Shown: piece after piece, positions 8,459 through 16,655 of the stretch
How the letters are laid out: every line of letters begins with the position of its first letter
Numbering within the stretch: position 1 is the stretch's first letter
Assembly: GCA_963850525.1 (NCBI GenBank)
Contig: CAWKLQ010000008.1
Location: 1,612,001 to 1,676,000, forward strand
Reading direction: 5' to 3'
Length of the DNA stretch: 64,000 bases
Origin: JAEMQF01 sp963850525
Lineage (GTDB): Bacteria > Pseudomonadota > Gammaproteobacteria > Burkholderiales > Burkholderiaceae_C
Position numbers and translations under genes: made by a program
Notes under the pieces: generated by a model
Seen by the model: the letters and a program-made list of their open reading frames with translations, nothing else
What the model was told of the DNA's origin: nothing
Database searches by the model: none

Positions 8459-9580
8459 ATGGCCACCTTGAAGTTGAAAGCCACTGCGCCGCGGCCGGAT
8501 CCGGCACGACCAGGGGAGCGGACGCGCCCGCCGGTGCGTCGGGGCGGTGTGGGCGCCAGCCACAGCACAGTCGCTGCGCGACGCCCTGCTGAATCGCGCC
8601 CGGTTGCGCCTCAGACGGCTGCGCCAGACGCCGCAGCACCACGTCCCGTTGGACCCAAGCCTGCTCCGCCGCGCCCTGCTGCACCTCGTCCCGCTGCACC
8701 TCGTCCCGCTGCACCTCGTCCTGCTGCATCCCGTCCGACCGATTCGCGAGGGGCGGCACAACGCCCGGCCCAAACGCGCCTGCCCCGCGCCGCGCCGCGC
8801 CGCGCCGAGCCCGCTGAGCCGGCGCAGCACGCGCCGGGCTCGATGCGCCTGTCCAAGCGCATGAGCGAACTCGGTTTGGCGTCGCGCCGCGAAGCCGACG
8901 ACTGGATCGCCAAGGGCTGGGTGCGCGTCGACGGACGCATCGTCAGCGAACTCGGGTCGCGCGTGATGCCCGGCCAGGCCGTGACACTGGACCCGCGCGC
9001 CAAGGGCGAGCAGGCGCGGCGCGTCACCGTGCTCGTGAACAAGCCGATCGGCTACGTGAGCGGTCAGGCTGAAGACGGCTACGAGCCCGCTGTCGTCTTG
9101 ATCACGCCGCAGAACCGCTGGCGCGACGACGCCTCCGGGCAATCCTTCGCCCTCGGGCACGTGCGCCACCTCGTTCCCGCCGGGCGCCTGGACATCGACT
9201 CGGTGGGCCTGCTCGTGCTGACGCAAGACGGGCGGCTGGCCAAGCAGTTGATCGGCGAAGGCGGCCTGGTCGAGAAGGAATACCTGGTGCGCGTGCAACC
9301 CGTCGAGCCCGGTCCCGTGCCGACCACCACGCTGGAGCGCCTGCGCCACGGCCTCGCGCTGGACGGTGAAGAATTGCGCCCGGCCCGCGTCGAGTGGGTG
9401 AACGAGGATCAACTGCGCTTTGTGCTTCAGCAAGGCAAGAAGCGCCAGATCCGCCGCATGTGCGAAGCCGTCGGCTTGCGCGTGCTCGGGTTGAAGCGCG
9501 TGCGCATCGGCAAGATCGTTCTCGGCGATCTGCCGGCCGGCCAGTGGCGTTACCTCGCCGCTGACGAATCGTTCATCTGA
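8459..9580 (+). CDS. S4-domain rRNA pseudouridine synthase (RsuA/RluB/E/F family) with a Pro/Ala-rich extension
   Basis: This enzyme isomerises a uridine in ribosomal RNA. The catalytic part starts at about residue 125 with the S4 RNA-binding domain (RLSKRMSELGLASRREAD, then VRVDGRIV), followed by the synthase domain with the family motif GRLDIDSVGLLVLTQDG, whose Asp is the catalytic residue, and KKRQIRRMCEAVG. The exact target is uncertain; it looks most like RluF. The first 120 residues are a low-complexity Pro/Ala/Arg extension containing PAAPR repeats, which is uncommon at this length and probably disordered. Gaps of 10 bp before and 4 bp after place it in the mutL operon. Confidence 0.9.
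   Translation: MATLKLKATAPRPDPARPGERTRPPVRRGGVGASHSTVAARRPAESRPVAPQTAAPDAAAPRPVGPKPAPPRPAAPRPAAPRPAAPRPAASRPTDSRGAAQRPAQTRLPRAAPRRAEPAEPAQHAPGSMRLSKRMSELGLASRREADDWIAKGWVRVDGRIVSELGSRVMPGQAVTLDPRAKGEQARRVTVLVNKPIGYVSGQAEDGYEPAVVLITPQNRWRDDASGQSFALGHVRHLVPAGRLDIDSVGLLVLTQDGRLAKQLIGEGGLVEKEYLVRVQPVEPGPVPTTTLERLRHGLALDGEELRPARVEWVNEDQLRFVLQQGKKRQIRRMCEAVGLRVLGLKRVRIGKIVLGDLPAGQWRYLAADESFI
8676..8735 (+). repeat. 15-bp tandem repeat (4 copies) in the pseudouridine synthase gene
   Basis: Four units of a 15-bp sequence of type CCGCTGCACCTCGTC run in tandem; the middle two are identical and the outer two carry substitutions. They encode PAAPR repeats in the N-terminal extension. The unit length is a multiple of three, so copy-number change would not shift the frame. 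Confidence 0.85.
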
Positions 9581-9584
9581 GCGC

Positions 9585-10841
9585 GTGACAGCGCCTTCCT
9601 TCAGCGCCGCGCCGGCGCCCGCCATGCCTGCCGGCGTGGTGATCACGACGCTGGTCCTGCTGCTCGGCATCCAGCCGATCACCACCGACCTGTACCTCCC
9701 GGCCTTGCCCAATCTGCAACAAGACCTGGGCGCCAGCGTCGCGGCGACGCAGTTGACGCTGTCGGCGTTGATCATCAGCTTCGGCGTCGCGCAGTTGTTG
9801 TGCGGGCCGTTGGCGGACCGCTTCGGCCGCCGGCCGGTGCTGCTCACCGGCTTGCTGCTTTACACCCTGGCCAGTGTGCTGTGCGCGCTGGCGCCGAGCA
9901 TCGAATCGCTGATCGTCTGGCGCGCGCTGCAAGGCGCGGCGATGGCCGCCGCGGTGACTTGCGGGCGCTCCATCGTGCGCGACCTCTACGCGCCGCAGCA
10001 GGGCGCGCGAATGCTCTCGCGCGGCCTGGGCGGCTTGGGCTTGATCGCTTTCGTCTCGCCGCTGCTCGGTGGCGCGATCGTGCATTGGTTCGATTGGCAC
10101 ACGGCGCTGCTCGCGCCGGCGCTGTTCGGCGCGGCCAGCCTCGCCTTCATCGCGCTGCGCTTTCGCGAGACGATTCCGCAGCGCAACCGCGACGCCACAC
10201 GCCTGGCGCCGCTGCTGCGCAACTGGGGGTTGATTGCGGCGCACCCGACGTTTCGCGCCTACACGCTGCTGCTGTGCATGACGTTCGCGGGCCTGTTCAC
10301 GGTGCTCGCGGCGAGTTCTTTCGTCTATATCGGCGTGCTCGGTCTGTCGCGCCTGGCCTGCGGCGGCGTGCTCGCGTCGTTCTCGCTGTTCTATGTGGGC
10401 GGCACGCTGCTGTGCCGCAAACTGCTCGCGCGTTACGGCCTGCGCCCGACGGTGGCGATCGGCGGCGGGTTCAGCCTCGCCGGGGGTGTGCTCGCCGCGC
10501 TGCTGTCCATTGCCGGCGCGCATCACCTCACCGTGTGGGCGGCGATCGCGCCGATCTGGCTGTTCATGATCGGGCACGGCATTCACCAACCGTGTGCGCA
10601 AGCCGGCGCGGTCGGCCCGTTTCCCGACAAGGCGGGCACCGCAGCGTCGGTCGCGGGCTTCCTCATGATGCTTGTCGCCTTTGGCGTCGGCGTCACGCTC
10701 GGGCGCACCCTCAACGGCACGGTGTTCCCCTTGACCTTGGGTGTGGGGGTTTTCGGCATCGCGGCAGCCACGGTGGCGTGGACCTTGGTGCGGCGCCACG
10801 GTGAGCCGCTGCGCCGTGGCGCGGTCGCCGAGGCGCTTTGA
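9585..10841 (+). CDS. Bcr/CflA-family MFS multidrug exporter
   Basis: A 12-helix major facilitator transporter of the drug/H+ antiporter DHA1 group. The Bcr/CflA signature ITTDLYLPALP lies in the first helix and the MFS loop motif GPLADRFGRRPVL follows helix 2. The length, 418 residues from the GTG at 9585, is normal; an in-frame ATG at 9624 would remove 13 residues and is also possible. It starts 4 bp after the previous stop, so it is probably the last gene of the mutL operon. The transported compound cannot be predicted from sequence. Confidence 0.92.
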   Translation: MTAPSFSAAPAPAMPAGVVITTLVLLLGIQPITTDLYLPALPNLQQDLGASVAATQLTLSALIISFGVAQLLCGPLADRFGRRPVLLTGLLLYTLASVLCALAPSIESLIVWRALQGAAMAAAVTCGRSIVRDLYAPQQGARMLSRGLGGLGLIAFVSPLLGGAIVHWFDWHTALLAPALFGAASLAFIALRFRETIPQRNRDATRLAPLLRNWGLIAAHPTFRAYTLLLCMTFAGLFTVLAASSFVYIGVLGLSRLACGGVLASFSLFYVGGTLLCRKLLARYGLRPTVAIGGGFSLAGGVLAALLSIAGAHHLTVWAAIAPIWLFMIGHGIHQPCAQAGAVGPFPDKAGTAASVAGFLMMLVAFGVGVTLGRTLNGTVFPLTLGVGVFGIAAATVAWTLVRRHGEPLRRGAVAEAL

Positions 10842-11228
10842 AGTGAAACGGGTCCGCCTCAACTTGGGTCAGGGTTGCGGCAACCCGCTGGCGGGTTTCG
10901 GCCCGTTGCTGCCGTTCGATGTGGCCTCGAGGCTTGCCCGACAACTCTCGTCATCCCGGCGAAAGCCGGGATCCACCGGTTGCACGCGATGAATGCTGCG
11001 CTGCACGCGCGACTTCCACGGGTGGATCCCGGCTTTCGCCGGGATGACGAATATTTTGAGTCGTGCCCTTCGCGCTGCACCTCAGCCATGCTGAGCTTTG
11101 ATCGGTGGCACGCGTGAGCGCACCCAAAGCGGACGTTCAGACGTCAGCAACGGGCCGAAGGCAGCCCTTCGCGAAGCAGAGGCGTGTTGTGTGTCGCGGG
11201 TCGAGCGACGCGCGGTGGAGCCACTGAC
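10842..11228. other. Intergenic region between the Bcr/CflA gene and miaA
   Basis: No protein or RNA gene is supported in this 387-bp gap. Its main content is the inverted repeat at 10949-11049. The open frames here are short and have no recognisable product. A GGTGGAG Shine-Dalgarno sequence for miaA lies at the right end. Confidence 0.7.
10949..11049. repeat. REP-like doublet (REPIN-like inverted repeat)
   Basis: Two perfect 29-bp arms (10949-10977 and 11021-11049) face each other across 43 bp. Each arm is itself a hairpin, CCCGGC-GAAA-GCCGGG, flanked by TCAT and ATCCACC. Two REP hairpins in inverted orientation are the structure of a REPIN, a non-autonomous element mobilised by RAYT transposases. 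No RAYT gene is in the window. Chromosomal copy number would confirm the class. Confidence 0.8.
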
Positions 11229-12158
11229 ATGGTCCCGCGCGCTCTCTGCCTCGCTGGGCCAACGGCTTCGGGGAAGAGTGACATCGCCATGGCGCTCGCA
11301 GTAGGCTTGGGGCAGCCGGTCGAGATCATCAGCGTCGACTCGGCCCAGGTGTACCGCGGCATGGACATCGGCACCGCCAAACCCAGCGCCGCGCAGCGCG
11401 CCGCGGTGCCGCACCACCTGATCGACATCATCGAGCCGACGCAAGCGTATTCGGCGGCGCGCTTCGTCGCCGACGCGACGCAAGCAATCGCCCAGATCAA
11501 CGCGCGCGGCCACCTGGCACTGCTCGTCGGCGGCACGATGCTCTACTTCAAGGCGCTGCTGCAAGGCCTGGATGCGCTGCCCGGCGCCGACGCGGCGCTG
11601 CGCGCCGCGCTCGACGCCCAAGCCGCCACGGAGGGTTGGCCGGCGCTGCACGCCGAGCTCGCACGCGTCGACCCGCTCACCGCGGCGCGCCTGGCGCCGG
11701 CCGACGCGCAGCGCATCCAGCGCGCCCTCGAGGTGTACCGCCTGACGGGTCGGCCGTTGTCGGCGCTTCACGGCAGTGCCGGCAGGCCCACGTTTCGCCT
11801 GCCGCTGATCGCATTGGAGCCGCAGGACCGGGCTTGGCTGCACGCGCGCATCGTTGCGCGTTTTCACGAGATGCTCGGCGCCGGTCTGGTCGACGAAGTC
11901 CGCATCTTGCGCGCGCGCGGCGATTTGCACGCCGATCTGCCGGCGATGCGCTGCGTCGGTTACCGGCAGGCCTGGGAGGCACTGGAGCACGGCAATGTCG
12001 AAGCCCTCGCCGAGCGCAGCATCGCCGCGACACGCCAGCTCGCAAAACGCCAGCTCACCTGGCTGCGCGCTATGCCCGACCGACACGTCGTCGCCTGCGA
12101 CGCTGCCGACGCGTTGCCCCGCACGGTCGCCCTGGTGCAGAGGGTGCTCGCGCAATAG
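11229..12158 (+). CDS. miaA: tRNA dimethylallyltransferase MiaA
   Basis: MiaA adds a dimethylallyl group to the N6 of adenosine 37 in tRNAs that read codons starting with U. The P-loop GPTASGKS is at residues 10-17, followed by DSAQVYRGMDIGTAKP, HHLIDIIEP, GGTMLYFKALLQGL, and the tRNA-binding region AMRCVGYRQAWE with LAKRQLTWLR near the C terminus. The 309-residue length is standard. The ATG at 11229 is chosen because it has a GGAG sequence 8 nt upstream and begins just before the P-loop strand; longer in-frame starts add unconserved residues. Confidence 0.97.
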   Translation: MVPRALCLAGPTASGKSDIAMALAVGLGQPVEIISVDSAQVYRGMDIGTAKPSAAQRAAVPHHLIDIIEPTQAYSAARFVADATQAIAQINARGHLALLVGGTMLYFKALLQGLDALPGADAALRAALDAQAATEGWPALHAELARVDPLTAARLAPADAQRIQRALEVYRLTGRPLSALHGSAGRPTFRLPLIALEPQDRAWLHARIVARFHEMLGAGLVDEVRILRARGDLHADLPAMRCVGYRQAWEALEHGNVEALAERSIAATRQLAKRQLTWLRAMPDRHVVACDAADALPRTVALVQRVLAQ

Positions 12159-12267
12159 GCCGGAGGCCATCAGCGCTGCGCTCAGGAGATGGCTAGGGGC
12201 ACGCTTGTGGTCGCTTCGCCAGCGCGGCGCGCGCGGCCGCACGTCACGGCGTGCTTCAATCGCGGCG

Positions 12268-12933
12268 ATGGATGCACCGCTTCCGCTGCTGCAACTGCGT
12301 GGTCTTTGCAAAACCCATGGCGCAAGCCCGGTGTTCGAAGGCGTCGACCTTGACGTTCGCGCCGGCGAGTTTGTCGCCATCGTCGGTGAATCGGGAGTCG
12401 GCAAGTCGACCTTGCTGAATTGCATTGCCGGCCTGGACAGCTGCACTGCCGGCACGGTGCACATCGACGGCGCGGCGATGCACCTGCTCCCCGAACCCGC
12501 GCAAGCGCTGCTGCGGCGGCGCCTGCTCGGCTTTGTGTTTCAGGCGTTCCACGTGCTGCCGCACCTGAGCGTGGCGCGCAACGTCGCGCTGCCGCTGTTG
12601 CTGCTCGGGCGCGACGACGCCGGCCGTGTCGAGCACTTGCTCGGCGCCGTGGGCTTGCAAGGCTTGGGTGCACGCATGCCGCACACGCTGTCGGGCGGCG
12701 AGCTGCAGCGCGTTGCGATCGCGCGCGCCGTCGTGCACGCGCCCAAGCTGATCCTCGCCGACGAGCCCACCGGCAACCTCGATCCACGCACCGCCCAGCG
12801 TGTGCTCGAAACGTTTCGCGATCAGGTTCGCGAGGGTGGCACGGCGTGCATTCTCGTCACGCATTCGCCGGCCGCGGCGGCTTATGCAGACCGTGTGCTG
12901 GTGCTCGATTCGACGGGCCTTCGGCGCCACTGA
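12268..12933 (+). CDS. ABC transporter ATP-binding protein, MacB/LolD/AttE type
   Basis: A 221-residue nucleotide-binding subunit with Walker A GESGVGKST, signature LSGGELQRVAIARA, Walker B LILADEPTGNLD and an H-loop in LVTHS. It belongs to the group that pairs with FtsX-like permeases and usually drives extraction or mechanotransmission instead of import. The ATG is preceded by a TTCAAT hexamer 7 nt upstream and no Shine-Dalgarno sequence. One base separates its stop from the start of the permease, so the two are certainly co-expressed. With the permease and the CrtC/AttH-like protein at 16656 it forms an AttEFGH-like set. Confidence 0.92.
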   Translation: MDAPLPLLQLRGLCKTHGASPVFEGVDLDVRAGEFVAIVGESGVGKSTLLNCIAGLDSCTAGTVHIDGAAMHLLPEPAQALLRRRLLGFVFQAFHVLPHLSVARNVALPLLLLGRDDAGRVEHLLGAVGLQGLGARMPHTLSGGELQRVAIARAVVHAPKLILADEPTGNLDPRTAQRVLETFRDQVREGGTACILVTHSPAAAAYADRVLVLDSTGLRRH

Positions 12934-12934
12934 C

Positions 12935-15469
12935 ATGCTGCGTCTGCTTCGCGAACTCTCCTGGCCCGAGTTGCGCCACCACGCCTGGCGCCACGCGAGT
13001 GCCTGGTTCGCCGTCGTGCTGGGCGTGGCGCTCGCGTTCGCCGTGCATCTGATCAATGCGTCGGCGCTCAGCGAGTTCAGCGCCGCGCTGCGCAACGTCA
13101 AGGGCCAGCCCGACTTCGAGCTGCGCGAGGCGCACCGCAGTTTCGGCGGCGCTTTCGACGAGCAGGTCTATGCGCGCGTCGCCGCGCATCCGGGTGTGGC
13201 GCTCGCCAGCCCGGTGCTCGAGATCGAGACCTACGCGCTGCGCGCCGATGGCCAGCGCATGGCCTTGCGCGTGATCGGCCTGGACGCACTCATCGCCGCG
13301 CCGCTGTCGCCGCAGCTGTTGCCCCGGCCCGTGGCGGGCGCCGACCGGTTCAGCGCGCTCGACCCGGGCGCCGTGTTCCTCAACTCCAGCGCGTCGGCGA
13401 AGCTCCGCGGCCCTGCCCGCGCCGCTGAGCCGACCGGCGTGGTGACCTTAGGCAGCGGAGCAGGAACGATCGCGCTCGACCTGCAAGGCAGCATCGCCGC
13501 ACCAGGCCCGCCGCTGGCGGTGATGGACATCGCCGGCGCCCAGGCGGCGTTCGGCATGCTGGGGCGCATCAGCCGCATCGACGTGCGCCTGGCCAGCGGC
13601 GCGAGCGCCGACGCGGTGCTGCGCGACCTGGCCCTGCCGGCCACACTGCGCGCCGCGTCGCCCGACGAAGCGGCGCTTCGCGTATCGAACCTGTCACGCG
13701 CCTACCGCGTCAACTTGTCCGTGCTCGCGCTCGTCGCCTTGTTCACGGGCGCATTCCTCGTCTATTCGATTCTGTCGCTGTCGGTCGCGCAGCGCGCGCC
13801 GCAATTCGCGCTGCTCGGCGTGCTCGGCCTGACGGCGCGGCAGCGTTTGCATCTGGTGCTCGCCGAGTCGGCGATTCTGGGTGTCGCAGGCAGCGTGACC
13901 GGGCTGGCGCTGGGCATCGGCCTGGCCGCGCTGGCGTTGCAGTCGCTTGCCGGTGACCTGGGCGGCGGCTATTTTCCCGGGGTCGCGCCGCAGCTTCATA
14001 TCGGCGCCGTGGCACTGCCTCTTTATGGCTTGCTCGGCGTCGCCGCAGCGCTGGCCGGCGGTTGGTTTCCGGCGCGCGCGGCGCAGCGCATCGCTCCGGC
14101 GCTCGCCTTGAAGGGCCTGGTGTCGGATCACGCGAGCGGAGCGTCGGCACGCTGGGCCGTTGCCGCCATGCTCGGCGCGGCCGCGCTCTCGCAGGCGCCG
14201 CCCTGGTTCGGCCTGCCCATCGCGGCTTACGCGTCGGTCGCCTTGCTGCTGCTCGGCGGCATCGTCGCCGTTCCGTTTTGCGTGGCGGCGCTGCTCGCGA
14301 TCGCCCCCGCGCCGCGCGGGCCGCTCTGGCTGCTCGCGCTGGAGCGCGCCCGGCAGCAGCGCCAGCAAGCAACCACCGCAGTGGCCGGCATCGTCGCCAG
14401 CCTCGCGCTCGCCGTCGCGCTGACCGTCATGGTGGGCAGCTTTCGCGGCTCGGTGACGGCCTGGCTCGATCAGGTGCTGCCCGCCGATCTGTATGCGCGC
14501 ACCGCCGGCGGCGGTGCGGCAGCCGATACCTTGTACCTGCCGGAACACGCGGTCCGCGCGGTGCAGGCGCTGCCCTCGGTGCAGCGCGTGATTGCGCAGC
14601 GCGTGTATCTGGCGCAGTTCGACCCGGCGCGTCCCGCGGTGGCGGTGCTTGCACGGCCGGTGACCGACGCCGCCGCGACATTGCCGCTCGTGGGTGCGCT
14701 GGCGCCGAGCGTCCGGGGGGTCCTCAACGTCTACGTCAGCGAAGCGTTTGCCAGCATGTACGTTGCTCCGCCGGGTTCGCGAATCGAGCTGCCGCTGCCG
14801 GACGGCAGCACCCGCCAGGCCACGGTGCGTGCGGTCTGGCGCGACTATGCGCGCCAGCACGGCGCCATCGTCCTGGACAGCGCCGACTACCAGGCCGCCA
14901 GCGGCGACACCCGGGTCAACGACCTGGCGCTGTGGCTCCAGCCGGGCGCTGAGCCCAGCGAAGTGCAAGCGCAAATCGCCAGCCTGGTGGGAACGCGCAG
15001 CACGCTGGAGTTCGCCTCGGCGCGCGAACTGCGCGCCACGTCGCTGCGCATCTTCGATCGCAGCTTCGCCGTGACCGTGTGGTTGCAGGGCGTGGCGATC
15101 GTCATCGGCCTGTTCGGCATCGCCGCGAGTTTTGCGGCGCAGGCGCTCGCGCGGCGCAAGGAGTTCGGCGCCTTGATGCACCTGGGTTTCAGGCGCGCGC
15201 AGGTCTTGCAACTGGTCGCGCTGGAAGGCGCGCTCTGGTCCGGCACGGCCGCGCTGCTCGGGCTGGGGCTGGGCCTGGGCGTCAGCGTGATCCTGGTCAA
15301 GGTCGTGAATCCGCAGAGTTTTCACTGGACCATGGAGCTGGCCGTGCCGTGGCCGGGGCTCGCCCTGCTGAGCCTCGGCGTCGTCGCCAGCGCCACGTGG
15401 TTCGCCTGGGGGGCGGCGCGCAACTGCGCGCGCGGCAATCTGGCACTGCTGGTCAAGCAGGATTGGTGA
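12935..15469 (+). CDS. FtsX-like ABC transporter permease (double-size, AttFG/LolCE-like)
   Basis: The 844-residue inner-membrane permease has one N-terminal membrane segment (about residues 20-40), a large periplasmic domain to about 255, a first FtsX core with three helices (about 260-390), a central hydrophobic block (about 395-520), a second periplasmic domain and a second FtsX core at the C terminus (about 705-830). Two FtsX cores in one chain suggest a fusion of two permease subunits, matching AttF plus AttG. It starts 1 nt after the ATPase stop with no clear Shine-Dalgarno sequence, which suggests translational coupling. The substrate is unknown, though a lipid or lipoprotein is plausible. 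Confidence 0.88.
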   Translation: MLRLLRELSWPELRHHAWRHASAWFAVVLGVALAFAVHLINASALSEFSAALRNVKGQPDFELREAHRSFGGAFDEQVYARVAAHPGVALASPVLEIETYALRADGQRMALRVIGLDALIAAPLSPQLLPRPVAGADRFSALDPGAVFLNSSASAKLRGPARAAEPTGVVTLGSGAGTIALDLQGSIAAPGPPLAVMDIAGAQAAFGMLGRISRIDVRLASGASADAVLRDLALPATLRAASPDEAALRVSNLSRAYRVNLSVLALVALFTGAFLVYSILSLSVAQRAPQFALLGVLGLTARQRLHLVLAESAILGVAGSVTGLALGIGLAALALQSLAGDLGGGYFPGVAPQLHIGAVALPLYGLLGVAAALAGGWFPARAAQRIAPALALKGLVSDHASGASARWAVAAMLGAAALSQAPPWFGLPIAAYASVALLLLGGIVAVPFCVAALLAIAPAPRGPLWLLALERARQQRQQATTAVAGIVASLALAVALTVMVGSFRGSVTAWLDQVLPADLYARTAGGGAAADTLYLPEHAVRAVQALPSVQRVIAQRVYLAQFDPARPAVAVLARPVTDAAATLPLVGALAPSVRGVLNVYVSEAFASMYVAPPGSRIELPLPDGSTRQATVRAVWRDYARQHGAIVLDSADYQAASGDTRVNDLALWLQPGAEPSEVQAQIASLVGTRSTLEFASARELRATSLRIFDRSFAVTVWLQGVAIVIGLFGIAASFAAQALARRKEFGALMHLGFRRAQVLQLVALEGALWSGTAALLGLGLGLGVSVILVKVVNPQSFHWTMELAVPWPGLALLSLGVVASATWFAWGAARNCARGNLALLVKQDW

Positions 15470-15594
15470 ATGAGTCGGGGCCTGAGCGTGTCGTTCGCCA
15501 CGCTCGCCCCCGCAAGACCCCGGCCGAGAACCTCCAGTCGCGCCAAAGGATGCCGATACTGAGTCGGTCGAGATTCGAGTTTGGAGGTCGTGCC

Positions 15595-16011
15595 GTGAAT
15601 CATCCCGAGAAAGTATCGCAAGACGAAGAATCGTTGCAGCGCATGCGCACCGAGCTGAAAGACCTGCTCAATCACTCAGCCGGCGCGCGCGACGTTCTGC
15701 AGCACCTGGCGGGCCTTGAGCGGGCCTTGAAGACACTGGGACTGGGGGCCTTCGAAGGGCTGCCTTCGCACGTCTTGAAACGCACCGCAGCCCAACTGGA
15801 AAACGTGTTGCCGCAGCCGGTTCCAGCGGGAATCGCCGACATTCGCACTCGCATTGCCAAGGCGCTCGCCGCCCACGAGCGAGCCCAGTCCACACCCGCC
15901 GTGAAGCCCGTGCAGCAGCCGGTCTATTTCAGCGACGACAAGCTCCAGGTGAGCGAAACGACGCACACCGACTTCATGCGCGTATTCGAAGCGGCGCAGA
16001 GCAAGGACTGA
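15595..16011 (+). CDS. Hypothetical protein, first of two tandem paralogues
   Basis: I do not recognise this 138-residue protein. It has no signal peptide or membrane segment and looks helical, with a conserved core RMRTELKDLLNHSAG..HLAGLERALK and a C-terminal box DKLQVSETTHTDFMRVFE. The start is the GTG at 15595, which has GGAGG 7 nt upstream; the upstream ATG at 15550 lacks one. The next gene shares the core and the C-terminal box, so the two arose by duplication. The pair sits between the ABC permease and its likely AttH-like partner, on the same strand. Confidence 0.75.
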   Translation: MNHPEKVSQDEESLQRMRTELKDLLNHSAGARDVLQHLAGLERALKTLGLGAFEGLPSHVLKRTAAQLENVLPQPVPAGIADIRTRIAKALAAHERAQSTPAVKPVQQPVYFSDDKLQVSETTHTDFMRVFEAAQSKD

Positions 16012-16082
16012 GCTTGAATCAGCCTTGCGTCTGAGTGACCAGACCTGCGGGTACCTTTCGCAGCAAAGCGCAAAGAACAACG

Positions 16083-16592
16083 ATGTTCGCCACGGTGCTG
16101 GACAAGCTCAGCCTGCTGAACAAGCAAATCAAGCTGGAGCGCAGCAGCGGCAAGGTTCGAGTCGTGCTCGACCACAACCCGGCCCGCACCGAGCGCCTCA
16201 CGGGCGCCGAGCAGGCCGTGAACCGGATGCGCACCGAGTTGACGAGTCTGCTCGACCGCCACGCCGCGTCGCGGCGCTCCCTGCGGCACCTGGCGGGCCT
16301 CGAACACGCGCTGAATACCCGAGGCCTTGACGCATTCGGTGCGCTGCCCGAGCGGATCTTGGCGCGTGCCTCGCAGCAACTCGAAGCGGTCTTGACCGAG
16401 CCGGCGGACGCCGGGCTGGCCGAGCTTCGTTCACGAATCGTCGTGGCGCAAACCGCCGCGGAGAAAGTCGAAGCCGCGGCGGCAAGAAATGCCGGCCCTT
16501 CGTCGTTCCTCACCGACCACAAACTCCAGGTGAGCGAAGCCAGCGTCAGCGATTTCATGCGCGTCGTTGCGCAGTCCGAGACCAAGGAATAG
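16083..16592 (+). CDS. Hypothetical protein, second tandem paralogue
   Basis: A 169-residue protein of unknown function. Its central part (RMRTELTSLLDRH..HLAGLEHALN, then FGALPERILARASQQLEAVL) and its C-terminal box (DHKLQVSEASVSDFMRV) match the preceding gene, but it has about 40 extra N-terminal residues (MFATVLDKLSLLNKQIKLER). The ATG at 16083 is chosen; a GTG at 16035 would add 16 residues and has no better ribosome binding site. It has no signal peptide and is probably cytoplasmic. Confidence 0.72.
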   Translation: MFATVLDKLSLLNKQIKLERSSGKVRVVLDHNPARTERLTGAEQAVNRMRTELTSLLDRHAASRRSLRHLAGLEHALNTRGLDAFGALPERILARASQQLEAVLTEPADAGLAELRSRIVVAQTAAEKVEAAAARNAGPSSFLTDHKLQVSEASVSDFMRVVAQSETKE

Positions 16593-16655
16593 CCCGGCCC
16601 TTGCCGCGGCTGGATCCGGCGCTCGCGCGCCGCCTCGCTGTGCGATGCTCGGCGC

